Of a DNA stretch of 64,000 nucleotides, positions 44,756-52,943 are shown piece by piece. The translations under genes were made by a program, and so were the position numbers. The stretch spans positions 1-64,000 of the forward strand of contig DASVQP010000043.1 of NCBI GenBank assembly GCA_036389135.1, written 5' to 3'. The notes beneath the pieces were generated by a model that was not told where the DNA came from, made no database searches, and worked only from the letters and a program-made list of their open reading frames with translations. Position 1 is the first letter of the stretch. Each line of letters opens with the position of its first letter. The DNA comes from Longimicrobium sp. (GTDB lineage: Bacteria > Gemmatimonadota > Gemmatimonadetes > Longimicrobiales > Longimicrobiaceae).

Positions 44756-44777
44756 ATCGCTTCTGGATGGAGGATGC

Positions 44778-46322
44778 CTAAAGCGCGCTGGCCCCCCTGC
44801 GGATCGCCTCGCGAAGGTCATCCATCGTGCCGTTGAGGCCGTGGACGGCGCCGATGGTGCGCACGTCGAGGCGAAAGCGGCGGATGATGGAGTCGAGGTC
44901 GCGGTTGGCGTCGGGCGAGACGACCGGGCCGCCGTGCTCGTTGATGCGCAGGAGGTCGCCCTGGAAAAGGAGCTTCTGCGCGGGGACGTACACGGCCAGC
45001 ATCGCGGCGGCGTGGGAGGTGGGGCCGACGTCGAGGACCTCCACCGCGCGCGCTCCCCGTCCGATGGTACGGCGTCCAGACAGCGTTTCGAACACCGCCT
45101 CCCTGACGGGCGCGCGCGGCGGCTGGCCGATGCGGCCGAGGGTGCGGGTGACCGAGATCATCCGCCGCAGGTACGCCTCGCTCCCCGGTGCCACCAGGAT
45201 CGTGGCGCCGCGCGCCGCGTACGCCGGGATGCCGCCGATGTGGTCGCCGTGGTGGTGCGTGATGACGACGTAGCGGATCGGACGGCCGGGGAGCGTCCGC
45301 TCGATCAGCGCGATCGCGGCGCCGGTGATGTCGGGATTGAGCGGCGCGTCCACCACTACGAGGCCGTCGTCCGTGTCCACCACCAGCGAACGGTAGCCGC
45401 CGCCGATCCGCTCCACGAAGTACACGCCCTCCGTCACGCGCGTCATCGCGGGCGCGCCGCCGGGGGCTGGGGCCGCGTAGCCCGCCGGGACGCGGAAGAG
45501 GCTGTCCGGGAGCTCGGCCGCCGGCGCGAACGAGACCAGGCGCTGCCGTCCGGTAAGCAGCCCGTTCCAGCGCAGCTCCAGCCGGCGCGGCACCGAGAAG
45601 CCCGCGACCTGCTCGTAGCTCGCGAAGTAGGTCGCATTCACCTCGTCGCCCAGCGAGCCGTTGCCAATCTCCTCGCGGCGGGTGAGGAGGTGCGTGGCGG
45701 TGTCGAAGTAGAGCGTGACCGGGTCTCCCTCGGCGGTGGTGTACGAGATCACCTCCTCCTGCGCGGTCCGGCCGAGATGGCGTAGCGTGTTGGACCGCTC
45801 GAGCGCCTGGCGGAGCAAAAGGACCGGCATGTTGCCGCCAAGGGACGAGAGCGCCCGCCGCTGCTGTGTCCCGGTGGTGTCCCGCTGGTAGGTGGTGCCG
45901 CCCATCCCGCGCTCCGGGTGATGGTTGTAGCTCAGGAACTCGCGGCCGCTGCCGACCCACCGGAACGCGTTCAGGTACCCTCCGCCGAAGCGGAACTCGC
46001 GGTCCCACGCGAAGCGGCCGCCCGCGATGTCGACTCGCACGTCGCTCGTCACCGCACGCCCGTTCCCCGCCGTGTCCCACGATGCGGCCGGCACGCGACC
46101 CTGCGTGGGGGCGTAGTCCTCGCCCTCCCAGCGGAACGAAGCCGCCGTGAGCCCGCGGATCGCGGCCGCGCCGCCGTGCGCCTCCGCGCCCAGGCGCAGT
46201 ACTTCGGCGGCGCGCGTGTACGAGCTCCAGAGCGGACCCTGCGGCGCTTGCGCGGCGAGGGCGGCGGGTGCGAGGAGCAGGGCGGAGAGGAGGAGACTTC
46301 GGCGGATGGTCTGGTGGGGCAT
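44778..46322 (-). CDS. Secreted metallo-beta-lactamase-fold hydrolase
   Basis: The 514-residue protein has a signal peptide (SLLLSALLLAPAALAAQ), an N-terminal beta domain (about 40-280, similar in style to outer-membrane-lipoprotein carrier domains, with DIAGGRFAWDREFRFGGG) and a C-terminal MBL domain starting near 290 (RVTEGVYFVERIGGGYRSLVVD). The zinc motif THHHGDHIGG is near residue 355 and later ligands are TSHAAAM and HGLNGT. GGAG precedes the ATG. An operator of the BlaI-2 type sits 30 bp upstream and the gene lies next to the BlaI-2/M56 module, so induction by that system is likely. Beta-lactamase activity cannot be concluded; the N-terminal domain argues for another substrate. Confidence 0.85.
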   Translation of the reverse strand: MPHQTIRRSLLLSALLLAPAALAAQAPQGPLWSSYTRAAEVLRLGAEAHGGAAAIRGLTAASFRWEGEDYAPTQGRVPAASWDTAGNGRAVTSDVRVDIAGGRFAWDREFRFGGGYLNAFRWVGSGREFLSYNHHPERGMGGTTYQRDTTGTQQRRALSSLGGNMPVLLLRQALERSNTLRHLGRTAQEEVISYTTAEGDPVTLYFDTATHLLTRREEIGNGSLGDEVNATYFASYEQVAGFSVPRRLELRWNGLLTGRQRLVSFAPAAELPDSLFRVPAGYAAPAPGGAPAMTRVTEGVYFVERIGGGYRSLVVDTDDGLVVVDAPLNPDITGAAIALIERTLPGRPIRYVVITHHHGDHIGGIPAYAARGATILVAPGSEAYLRRMISVTRTLGRIGQPPRAPVREAVFETLSGRRTIGRGARAVEVLDVGPTSHAAAMLAVYVPAQKLLFQGDLLRINEHGGPVVSPDANRDLDSIIRRFRLDVRTIGAVHGLNGTMDDLREAIRRGASAL

Positions 46323-46351
46323 GCGTGTGCTCCGGTGTGGGGTGATGGGTA

Positions 46352-46371
46352 GGTGCCAATTTTTTGGCTTA
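46352..46371 (-). promoter_or_regulatory. Likely BlaI-2 operator before the metallo-hydrolase gene
   Basis: GGTGCCA (46352-46358), six bases, TGGCTTA (46365-46371). It matches the left arm and the exact spacing of the operator at 48244-48263 and four of seven positions of the right arm. Confidence 0.6.
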
Positions 46372-46392
46372 TGCGGGTGCGCGGAGGGCCCT

Positions 46393-46526
46393 CACCCCCG
46401 TCTCGTACACTCGACTGCCCCCTCTCCCGATAACGGGAGAGGGCTGCGCCCTCGCCGGTATCTGGAGAGGGGGCTTGACTGCGTGCGCGGTGCGGACATC
46501 CTGTAGGGGCGCGATTTATCGCGCCC
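46393..46526. repeat. Inverted repeat and GTAGGGGCGCGATTTATCGC repeat
   Basis: CCCCTCTCCCGATAACGGGA, AGGGCTGCGCCCTCGCCGGT and ATCTGGAGAGGGGG (about 46428-46475) form a hairpin of the 7853 family; a reversed 14797-family repeat follows at 46503-46526. Confidence 0.7.
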
Positions 46527-46573
46527 GCGGCCGGGGATGCGCCGACGTTTGTCTTTGCGTTCGGGCGTCTGGT

Positions 46574-47812
46574 TCAACCGTCGGCGGGCCAGCCGAAGCG
46601 GATGACCATGCCCTGTCCTGAGCCTGGGCGGAGGCGGGCGCCGAAGCGGGCCATCGCGGGGACGGCGGGGTTGGGCTCGGTGCGCAGCGTGGCGTGCAGC
46701 GCCGCGACCGAGGCGGGGTCGCCGAAGCGGGCGATGCTCTCGGCGGCAAAGGCGCGGCGCGTCCAGTCGGGCGAGCCGAGGGCGGTCCAGAGCACGTCGG
46801 GGCGCGGGCTCAGGCGCATGGAGCCGACGACCAGGACCAGCGCGGCGCAGGCTGCCGCCGTCGCAAAGGATGCCGCGAAGGATGGGGCGGGGCGCGGGGC
46901 AGGGGTCAGGATCGCGCGCAGCCTCAGGCGGAGCTGTCCACGGCGGAGGAAGCCGGCCGCCACGATCGCCGGGCCCACCGCGCCGAAGCCGCGGGCGCCA
47001 TCGGCGATGCGCAGGAGGCACTCGGCGTAGTCGGAGGGGCGGACGCCGGCGCGAAGGACGCGCTCGTCACAGGCCCGCTCCCGCTCGGTGCCCAGGCGGT
47101 GCGCGGCCCACCAGGCGCCCGGGTGGAACCACCAGAGCGCGCACGTCAGGTGGGCGAAGAGCTGGAGGAGGCAGTCCAGCCGCCGCACGTGGGCCAGCTC
47201 GTGGAGGAGGACGGCGCGGCGGTGGGATTCCGGCCACCCGTCCGCGTCGGCGGGAAGGACGACGGCGGGGTGCAGCGTGCCCCAGGTGAGCGGCGTGCCG
47301 ATTCCCGCCGCGCGCAGAAGGCGCACGCGGCGCCGCACCCCCAGCGCGGCCGAGCACTCGTCCAGCAGCGCCAGCCAGCCCGCATTCTCCACCGGCCGGG
47401 CGCGGCGCGAGAGGAGCGCGACGGCGGTCCATCCCCACGCGAGGCGACCCAGCACCAGCGCGGCGCCGGCCATCCAGGCGATCCCCAGCACTGTCGTCCA
47501 GGGCAGGGTGAGCGCGCCGGGCCAGCTCTGCGCCACCATCGTGGAGCCGATCGCGATCATCGGCTCGGCCAGAACGGAGGGGACCACGTGGGCGCTCCAG
47601 TGCAGCGGGAGCATGCGCAGCTCCGGCAGCGGCAGCAGCGCGACCAGCGCCGCCGCCCAGAGCTGCGCCCGCACGGATGCGGGGGCGCGGCGAAGGAGGA
47701 GGGCCGCCGCGGCCAGGATCAGCAGCAGGACGGTGGCCCGCAGTGAGGTGGCGTAGCGGAGCCAGGCCCACTCCGGGCTCCACACCGGGTCCAGCGCCAT
47801 CCACCCGTTCAC
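46574..47812 (-). CDS. M56 (BlaR1-type) sensor metallopeptidase, second system
   Basis: A GTG start in the GTGA overlap with blaI-2 gives 412 residues. Hydrophobic helices lie at about 22-40, 48-70, 105-130 and 350-370. The protease motif is LLHELAHVRRLDC (His204, Glu205, His208). After the last membrane helix the C-terminal 60 residues (WTALGSPDWTRRAFAAESIARFGDPASVAALHATL) resemble HEAT-type helical repeats instead of a TonB or penicillin-binding domain, so its extracellular sensor differs from that of the first system. It should cleave the partner BlaI-2. Confidence 0.87.
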   Translation of the reverse strand: MNGWMALDPVWSPEWAWLRYATSLRATVLLLILAAAALLLRRAPASVRAQLWAAALVALLPLPELRMLPLHWSAHVVPSVLAEPMIAIGSTMVAQSWPGALTLPWTTVLGIAWMAGAALVLGRLAWGWTAVALLSRRARPVENAGWLALLDECSAALGVRRRVRLLRAAGIGTPLTWGTLHPAVVLPADADGWPESHRRAVLLHELAHVRRLDCLLQLFAHLTCALWWFHPGAWWAAHRLGTERERACDERVLRAGVRPSDYAECLLRIADGARGFGAVGPAIVAAGFLRRGQLRLRLRAILTPAPRPAPSFAASFATAAACAALVLVVGSMRLSPRPDVLWTALGSPDWTRRAFAAESIARFGDPASVAALHATLRTEPNPAVPAMARFGARLRPGSGQGMVIRFGWPADG

Positions 47813-48204
47813 CGCCCCTCCTCGCGCTCGCGGCGGATCATCTCGACCAGCTCGTCGCGCTCCCTGGGCGTCAGCGGGCGCTCGGAGAGGTCCAGGAGCG
47901 TCGCGACGGCGGCGCGGGGCGAGCCGCCGAAGAAGGTGCGCAGCAGGTGCGCCGCCGCCGAGCGCTGCGCGGAGTCGCGCGGCACGGTGGGGAGGTAGAT
48001 GTGGCGTGGGCCATCCTTTTCGTGCTTCAGGTGCCCCTTGTCCTCCAGAATGCGCAGCATGGTGCGCACGGCCGTGGCGCTGGGCGGGTCCGGGAGGCGC
48101 TCGTGGATCTCGGACGCGCTCGCCCGCCCCAGGCGAAAGACCACGTCCATGATCTGGCGCTCGCGGCGGCTCAGCTCGGCGTCGGGTGAGGTGTCGGAAG
48201 GCAT
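47809..48204 (-). CDS. BlaI/MecI family transcriptional repressor (second system)
   Basis: From the ATG at 48204 the product is 131 residues: winged helix-turn-helix (LSRRERQIMDVVFRLGRASASEIHERLPDPPSATAVRTMLRILEDKGHL) and a helical C-terminus with the expected cleavage region (TFFGGSPRAAVATLLD). An N-terminal extension to 48573 would read through the operator and has no homology. It overlaps the M56 gene by four bases. It is about one-third identical in pattern to the first BlaI but the operator it faces is different. Confidence 0.93.
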   Translation of the reverse strand: MPSDTSPDAELSRRERQIMDVVFRLGRASASEIHERLPDPPSATAVRTMLRILEDKGHLKHEKDGPRHIYLPTVPRDSAQRSAAAHLLRTFFGGSPRAAVATLLDLSERPLTPRERDELVEMIRREREEGR

Positions 48205-48243
48205 CGGCGGAGGGCGGGGCGTGCGAGGGAGGTGGATCGCTCT

Positions 48244-48278
48244 GGTGCCAAGATAATGGCACCCCCGGGCGAAGGCAA
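48244..48278 (-). promoter_or_regulatory. blaI-2 promoter and operator
   Basis: GGTGCCA (48244-48250), six bases, TGGCACC (48257-48263) is a perfect 7+7 dyad. On the minus strand the six-base spacer reads TTATCT, a -10 box, with TTGCCT (48273-48278) as the -35 box 16 bp upstream. A bound repressor would cover the -10 box exactly. Confidence 0.78.
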
Positions 48279-48373
48279 GGAAGACGTGCGGGCTCCACCG
48301 TAGCGGCACCGGGGTTGCACGCATATCCTGTTGGCAGCGAAGGCATTCAAGCTTCTCCAGGAAGACGGGTCCC

Positions 48374-49858
48374 GTGGAGCAGATATTTATCCGTTTGTTT
48401 GAAGAGCGGTTCGGCAAGCCGCCGGCCTCCATCCTCCAGATCGAGGGCGATGGCTCCAGCCGCGCGATGTACCGCTTGATCGGCGACGCCATGGAGACGG
48501 CGGTGGGCGTTGTGGGCCCCGACCGCGACGAGAATCGCGCCTTCCTCTCGTACTCGCGCGCATTCCGCTCCATCGACCTTCCCGTGCCCGAGATCTACGC
48601 GGTGGACGAGGAGGCGGGGCTCTACCTGGAAGAGGACCTGGGCGAGACGACGCTCTTCGACGCCATCGTCGAGGCGCGCGCGGAAGACCCGGGGGCCGAC
48701 TTCCCCGCGGCCATGATCCCCGTCTACAAGCGTATCCTGGAGCTCCTCCCCCGCTTCCAGGTGGAGGGGGGGAAGGTGATCGACTACTCGGTGGCGTACC
48801 CGCGCGCCGCGTTCGACCGCCAGTCGATCCTGTGGGACCTGAACTACTTCAAGTACCACTTCCTGAAGCTGGCGCACGTCGACTTCAACGAGGCACGCCT
48901 CGAAAAGGACTTCCGCCGGCTGACGACGTTCCTGCTCGCGGCGGACACGCGCCACTTCCTGTACCGCGACTTCCAGAGCCGCAACGTGATGCTGCGCGAC
49001 GGCGACCCCTGGTTCATCGACTACCAGGGCGGCCGCCGCGGCGCGCTGCAGTACGACGTCGCGTCGCTGCTGTACGATCCCAAGGCGGGGATCCCGGAGG
49101 CGCTCCGCGAGCAGCTGCTGGAGCACTACCTGGACGCCCTCCACGAGCACCTCCCCAGGGTGGACCGCGAGCGCTTCCGCCAGCACTTCCGCGGCTACGT
49201 GCTCGTGCGCATCATGCAGGCGATGGGGGCGTACGGCTACCGCGGCTTCTTTGAGCGCAAGCCGCGCTTCCTGCAGAGCGTGCCCGGCGCCATCCGCAAC
49301 ATCGAGCGGCTGCTGGAGACCGGCTTCGTGGCGCTTGAGCTCCCCGAGCTGCGCACCGTCTTCGAGCGCATCTGCAACAACGCGGCGCTGCGGAAGTCGC
49401 AGCCCAAGCCCCTTCCCGGGCTCACGCTGTACGTCGGTAGCTTCTCGTACAAGGGCGGCTATCCGGACGACTCGGGCGGGCACGGGGGCGGCTTCGTCTT
49501 CGACTGCCGCGCCGTGCACAACCCGGGGCGCTACCCGGAGTACGCGCCGCTCTGCGGGTGCGACGAGCCCGTGACCGAGTTCCTGGAGACGCTGCCGGAG
49601 ACGGTGGAGTTCTGGGAGAACGTGCGCGAGCTGGTGGAGCGTCAGGTGGGGGTGTACCTCACCCGCGGCTTCCAGTCGCTCAGCGTGTACTTCGGGTGCA
49701 CGGGTGGGCAGCACCGCTCCGTCTACTTCGCGGAGAAGCTGGCGGCCCACCTGCGCACGTACTACCCCTCGGTGAACGTGGTGCTCAGCCACCGCGAGGA
49801 GGGGAAGTGGCCCGCGCGCCGCGCCGCCGCCGAAGCCGCCGTGGGGGCCGGGGTCTGA
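48374..49858 (+). CDS. AmgK-like sugar kinase fused to a RapZ C-terminal domain
   Basis: A GTG start (AGGAAG nine bases upstream) gives 494 residues. Residues 1-330 are an aminoglycoside-phosphotransferase-fold kinase: GDGSSRAMYRL nucleotide loop (25-35), catalytic YRDFQSRNVML (Asp199, Asn204) and FIDYQGG (Asp216), as in AmgK, which phosphorylates MurNAc/GlcNAc at C1. Residues 350-475 are the RapZ C-terminal domain (LYVGSFSYKGG, GGGFVFDCRAVHNPG, YLTRGFQSLSVYFGCTGGQH), which in E. coli binds glucosamine-6-phosphate. The usual RapZ N-terminal P-loop domain is replaced by the kinase. The gene is two bases before a murU-like gene, as amgK-murU in Pseudomonas. Confidence 0.92.
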   Translation: MEQIFIRLFEERFGKPPASILQIEGDGSSRAMYRLIGDAMETAVGVVGPDRDENRAFLSYSRAFRSIDLPVPEIYAVDEEAGLYLEEDLGETTLFDAIVEARAEDPGADFPAAMIPVYKRILELLPRFQVEGGKVIDYSVAYPRAAFDRQSILWDLNYFKYHFLKLAHVDFNEARLEKDFRRLTTFLLAADTRHFLYRDFQSRNVMLRDGDPWFIDYQGGRRGALQYDVASLLYDPKAGIPEALREQLLEHYLDALHEHLPRVDRERFRQHFRGYVLVRIMQAMGAYGYRGFFERKPRFLQSVPGAIRNIERLLETGFVALELPELRTVFERICNNAALRKSQPKPLPGLTLYVGSFSYKGGYPDDSGGHGGGFVFDCRAVHNPGRYPEYAPLCGCDEPVTEFLETLPETVEFWENVRELVERQVGVYLTRGFQSLSVYFGCTGGQHRSVYFAEKLAAHLRTYYPSVNVVLSHREEGKWPARRAAAEAAVGAGV

Positions 49859-49860
49859 GC

Positions 49861-50589
49861 GTGGACGCACTGATCCTGGCGGCCGGGCTGGGTACGCGCC
49901 TCCGGCCGCTGACCGACCACACCCCCAAGGCGCTGATCGACGTGGGCGGCGTCCCCATGCTGGAGCGGGTCGCCCGCCGGCTGATCGAGGCGGGCGCGGA
50001 CCGGCTGATCGTCAACACGCACCACCTGGGCGAGCAGATCGCGCGCTACGTGGAGGAGCGCGGCGGCTTCGGCGTGGAAACGGTCATCTCGCACGAAGAG
50101 GGCGAGCCGTTGGAAACGGGAGGCGCACTCGTGGCCGCGACCGACCTGTTCCGCAAAGACGCGCCCTTCTTCGTCCACAACGCAGACATCCTCACAGACC
50201 TCCCGCTGGCCGAGATGTACGCGGCGCACGTGCAAGCCGGCGACCCGCTCGCCACGCTGGCGGTGATGGAGCGCCCCAGCACGCGCGGCTTCCTCTTCGA
50301 CGACGCGGGGCTGCTGGGGCGGGTGGACGAGACGAAGAAGCTGGACATCCGCGTCCGCCCCGCCGTGGGCGAGGCGAAGGCGGTGCCGTTCGCGGGGGTG
50401 CACGTGATCTCGCCGCGCATCTTCGGGCTGCTGACGGAGCGGGGCGCATTCTCGGTGCTCGACCCGTACCTGCGCCTGGCCGCCGCCGGCGAGCGCGTCC
50501 TCCCCTTTCGCGTGGACGGCCGCCTGTGGCTCGACATCGGCCGCCCGGAACAGCTCGAGGCGGCCAGGGCGGCGGTGGCGGCGGGGTGA
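49861..50589 (+). CDS. MurU-like nucleotidyltransferase
   Basis: The GTG at 49861 gives 242 residues of the NTP-transferase fold: ILAAGLGTRLRPLTDHTPKALI (4-25) with the nucleotide-binding GTRLRP, VNTHHLGEQI, FVHNADILTDLPL with the metal-binding Asp, and WLDIGRPEQLE. It corresponds to MurU, the MurNAc-1-phosphate uridylyltransferase of the anabolic recycling route that bypasses fosfomycin-sensitive MurA. Two bases after the kinase-RapZ gene, so co-translated. Confidence 0.88.
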   Translation: MDALILAAGLGTRLRPLTDHTPKALIDVGGVPMLERVARRLIEAGADRLIVNTHHLGEQIARYVEERGGFGVETVISHEEGEPLETGGALVAATDLFRKDAPFFVHNADILTDLPLAEMYAAHVQAGDPLATLAVMERPSTRGFLFDDAGLLGRVDETKKLDIRVRPAVGEAKAVPFAGVHVISPRIFGLLTERGAFSVLDPYLRLAAAGERVLPFRVDGRLWLDIGRPEQLEAARAAVAAG

Positions 50590-50656
50590 CCCGTCGCTGG
50601 AATGCCTCTTGCCCCGTCGCGCCGCCCACACACGACGCACGGAAAAGGGGATGCCG

Positions 50657-51262
50657 ATGAGAAGGACAATACAGGTGGCGGCGATGCTGGCGCTGGCGGC
50701 TTCGGCGGGGGCGTGCTCCCGCGGCGGGCAGGCGGTGGAAGACGGCGAGCCGGCCACGCAGGAGCACAAGGTGGGCGAGGCGCAGGACGAGCGTCAGTCG
50801 CACCAGGCGTCCGAGGCGGACCAGTCCGGCCAGAACCCCGGCGCGCCGCGCAACGTGCGCGACCCGGTGAGCGGGATGTCGCAGGCGGGCGCGCTGACGG
50901 CGCTCAACAACTCCGGGGTGTCGGGCAACTTCAGCATGATGCCCGCCGGCAACGGCACCACGGTCAACATCTCGGTGAACGCGCCCACGGGTGGGTCGGG
51001 CGGCTTCCGGGTGTCGGTCAACCAGGGCCCGTGCAGCCAGCTGGGCGCACAGGTCGCCGAAGTCGGGCAGGTGCAGGTGGGCGGGGCCACGGTGTCGGGG
51101 CAGACGTTCACGCTGGCTGTCCCCACCACCCAGGTGATGAACGGCGAGCACGCGCTGGTGGTGTACGGCGGCACATCGCAGCCGGTGGCGTGCGCCAGCA
51201 TCCCGCGCAACGCGCCCGTCCCCGGCACCACCGGCACCGCGCCCCCGCCGCCTGCCGGCTGA
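50657..51262 (+). CDS. Lipoprotein of unknown function
   Basis: From the ATG at 50657 (with AAGGGG upstream) the product is 201 residues: signal peptide with lipobox (LALAASAGACSRG), a Glu/Gln/Ser-rich linker (25-75), and a beta-rich domain (about 85-180: NFSMMPAGNGTTVNISVNAPTGGSGGFRVSVNQGPC, GQTFTLAVPTTQVMNGEHALVVYGG) resembling the CHRD/superoxide-dismutase-like binding domains, followed by a proline-rich tail. Function unknown. An earlier in-frame ATG at 50651 is too near the ribosome binding site. Confidence 0.7.
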   Translation: MRRTIQVAAMLALAASAGACSRGGQAVEDGEPATQEHKVGEAQDERQSHQASEADQSGQNPGAPRNVRDPVSGMSQAGALTALNNSGVSGNFSMMPAGNGTTVNISVNAPTGGSGGFRVSVNQGPCSQLGAQVAEVGQVQVGGATVSGQTFTLAVPTTQVMNGEHALVVYGGTSQPVACASIPRNAPVPGTTGTAPPPPAG

Positions 51263-51285
51263 CGGCGAACGGCCCACGAACAGGA

Positions 51286-51315
51286 GCGCCCCCGATCCAC
51301 GAGCGTCGGGGGCGC
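51286..51315 (+). terminator. Terminator after the 50657 lipoprotein gene
   Basis: GCGCCCCCGA (51286-51295) pairs with TCGGGGGCGC (51306-51315), followed by CTTCTTGTTG. Confidence 0.75.
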
Positions 51316-51349
51316 CTTCTTGTTGTCCGCTCGACATCCCGTCTACATC

Positions 51350-51419
51350 TCACGCGGCGACGCGGAGGCGTGGAGAACTGCAACAGCGAGCTCACACAGA
51401 GACACGGAGCCACAGAGGA
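51350..51419. repeat. TCACACAGAGA repeat arms, copy 6
   Basis: Two forward arms, TCACGCGGCGACGCGGAG (51350) and TCACACAGAGACACGGAG (51392), in direct orientation without the complementary arm; a partly degraded or rearranged copy. A similar single arm is at 2740-2765. Confidence 0.65.
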
Positions 51420-51473
51420 AAGAACAACAGGAGAGGTGCTCACCCCTCGCCGCGAACCCGGATCTACGCGAAC

Positions 51474-51532
51474 GCCCCTCCCCCAGGTAGTTATTGGGGG
51501 AGGGGCCGCGAGGTGACGAGCGGGGGTGGGGG
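51474..51532. repeat. 58-bp dispersed repeat, copy 2
   Basis: Same as 7942-8001 (CCTCCCCCAGGTAGTTATTG and then GAGGTGACGAGCGGGGGTGG); it ends a few bases before the ctaG stop codon. Confidence 0.75.
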
Positions 51533-51542
51533 CCCGCCCCCC

Positions 51543-52424
51543 CTACGTCTGCGGGAACGCGGGCGGCTTGATGACCAGGCCGGAGCGGGCCAGCTTCCGC
51601 GACCTCGTCTCGTCCGCGGTGACCTCGGGGACGGTCCAGCGGAAGTAGACGACGGTGATGGCGATCCACAGCATCAGCCCGCCGGGGACCCACATGATCA
51701 CCCCCCCCAGCCGCTGGTCGTCCAGCGGCGAGATGGGGAAGAGGCGCGGGGCCTCCACGTACCAGCGGTACAGCTCCGTCTCCGAAAAGGTGATCAGCGC
51801 CGCCGAGACCATCATCGGAATGCCGAGCACGAAGAGGTAGACCATCTGCAGCGCAGGCGCGATGCGCGGAAGCTCCTTCATGGGGCTCATCACCGGCCAC
51901 CACATGATGGTGCCGGTCACCATGATGGTGAGGTGCATGGCCACGTGGACGCCGTGGTTGCGCATCATCAGGTCGTACGGACCCGGAAAGTGCCACGCCA
52001 GGAAGATGGTGTTGTTGAGCGCGAACGCCACGATGGGAAAGGTGAGCAGCCGCGCCACGAACGCCACCGGCCGCAGCCGCACCGCGGGGCGCAGCATCCA
52101 ATCCGGAATGCCGTACAGCAGAAACGGGGGCATCACCAGGATCAGCACCAGGTGCTGCACCATGTGCGCGCTGAACAGGAAGTAGTCGCTCAGCTCGTGC
52201 AGCGGCCCCTGCAGCGAAAGGAACATCGCCGCCATCGCGAACGTGAACGAGGCCACCTTCTTCGCCGGCACCGGCTCCGACCCGGGAAAGCGGCCGCGGA
52301 GCGGCCCGATCAGGAGGAAGTAGGCCGCTCCCAGCAGGAGCCACCCCACCATGAACTGCGGATATACCTTCCACTCCTGCCAGGAGAAAGACTCCTGGTG
52401 CAGGAGCGCGAGCGTCATCGTCAT
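51543..52424 (-). CDS. ctaG: Cytochrome c oxidase assembly protein CtaG
   Basis: The 293-residue protein has seven or so membrane helices and the caa3_CtaG motifs: WYPQFMVGWLL-like entry, FSAHMVQHLVLILVMPPFLLYG, HLTIMVTGTIMWWPVM and DQRLGGVIMWVPGG, with histidines for copper handling. CtaG of the Bacillus/caa3 kind is needed to form active oxidase, unrelated to the Cox11-type CtaG. Last gene of the oxidase cluster, 160 bp after ctaF with a short repeat array in between. Confidence 0.94.
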   Translation of the reverse strand: MTMTLALLHQESFSWQEWKVYPQFMVGWLLLGAAYFLLIGPLRGRFPGSEPVPAKKVASFTFAMAAMFLSLQGPLHELSDYFLFSAHMVQHLVLILVMPPFLLYGIPDWMLRPAVRLRPVAFVARLLTFPIVAFALNNTIFLAWHFPGPYDLMMRNHGVHVAMHLTIMVTGTIMWWPVMSPMKELPRIAPALQMVYLFVLGIPMMVSAALITFSETELYRWYVEAPRLFPISPLDDQRLGGVIMWVPGGLMLWIAITVVYFRWTVPEVTADETRSRKLARSGLVIKPPAFPQT

Positions 52425-52500
52425 TCCGAACTGCCTGTTTAGGTTCCCGCCTGAAAAGCCGGAGCGGGGCGGGGCTCACTCCCCCGCCCCGCTGCGGAAA

Positions 52501-52588
52501 GGGATTGGGGATGGGGGATGAGGAACTGCAAGTCCGCGCTCGCCTCCCCATCCCCTCATCCCCTCATGCCCTCATCCCCTCATCCCTA
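52501..52588. repeat. CCCCTCAT tandem units and GGGGATGG inverted units
   Basis: GGGATTGGGGATGGGGGATG is followed 30 bp later by about five CCCCTCATC-type units, which give both a tandem repeat and a hairpin. Similar in kind to 9604 and 27702. Confidence 0.65.
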
Positions 52589-52936
52589 ACTCCCCAGCGC
52601 CGATCCCGCCCGCGGCAGCACCTGCTGCACGATGTACATCGCGCCGATCACCAGGATCGCCAGGGCGGCGGGGAAGATGAAGATCCCCGTGAAGATCTTG
52701 TGGTCGAACTTGAGGTGCATGTAGTACATCACCACCGTGATGAACTTGGCGGCCGAGAGGATGGCGATGACCGCCGCGGCCATGCCGGCGTTCAGGATGC
52801 CCCAGTCCTCTTCCGCGTAGTACGCCAGGATCTCGAACACCGTCATGATGGTGAGGATGACCCCGATGATGACGTACTGCCTCGGCCCCGGATGGGTGTG
52901 CTGGTCGTGCGCGATCTCGCGCTGCTCGCTGCTCAT
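52586..52936 (-). CDS. ctaF: Cytochrome c oxidase subunit IV (caa3 type)
   Basis: 116 residues with three membrane helices (about 22-42, 50-72, 82-105) and the subunit IV pattern YVIIGVILTIMTVFEILAYY and KFITVVMYYMHLKFD. Eight bases from the ctaE stop codon, same transcript. The longer-than-usual N-terminus is hydrophilic. Confidence 0.92.
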   Translation of the reverse strand: MSSEQREIAHDQHTHPGPRQYVIIGVILTIMTVFEILAYYAEEDWGILNAGMAAAVIAILSAAKFITVVMYYMHLKFDHKIFTGIFIFPAALAILVIGAMYIVQQVLPRAGSALGS

Positions 52937-52943
52937 CGTCGGT

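Noticed and set aside
44778-46322. Calling the metallo-hydrolase a beta-lactamase
   Set aside because: The MBL zinc motif alone covers many activities, and the long N-terminal domain is not found in beta-lactamases.
47809-48573. A longer BlaI-2 protein of 254 residues
   Set aside because: The extra N-terminus reads through the operator and promoter and has no similarity to the family.
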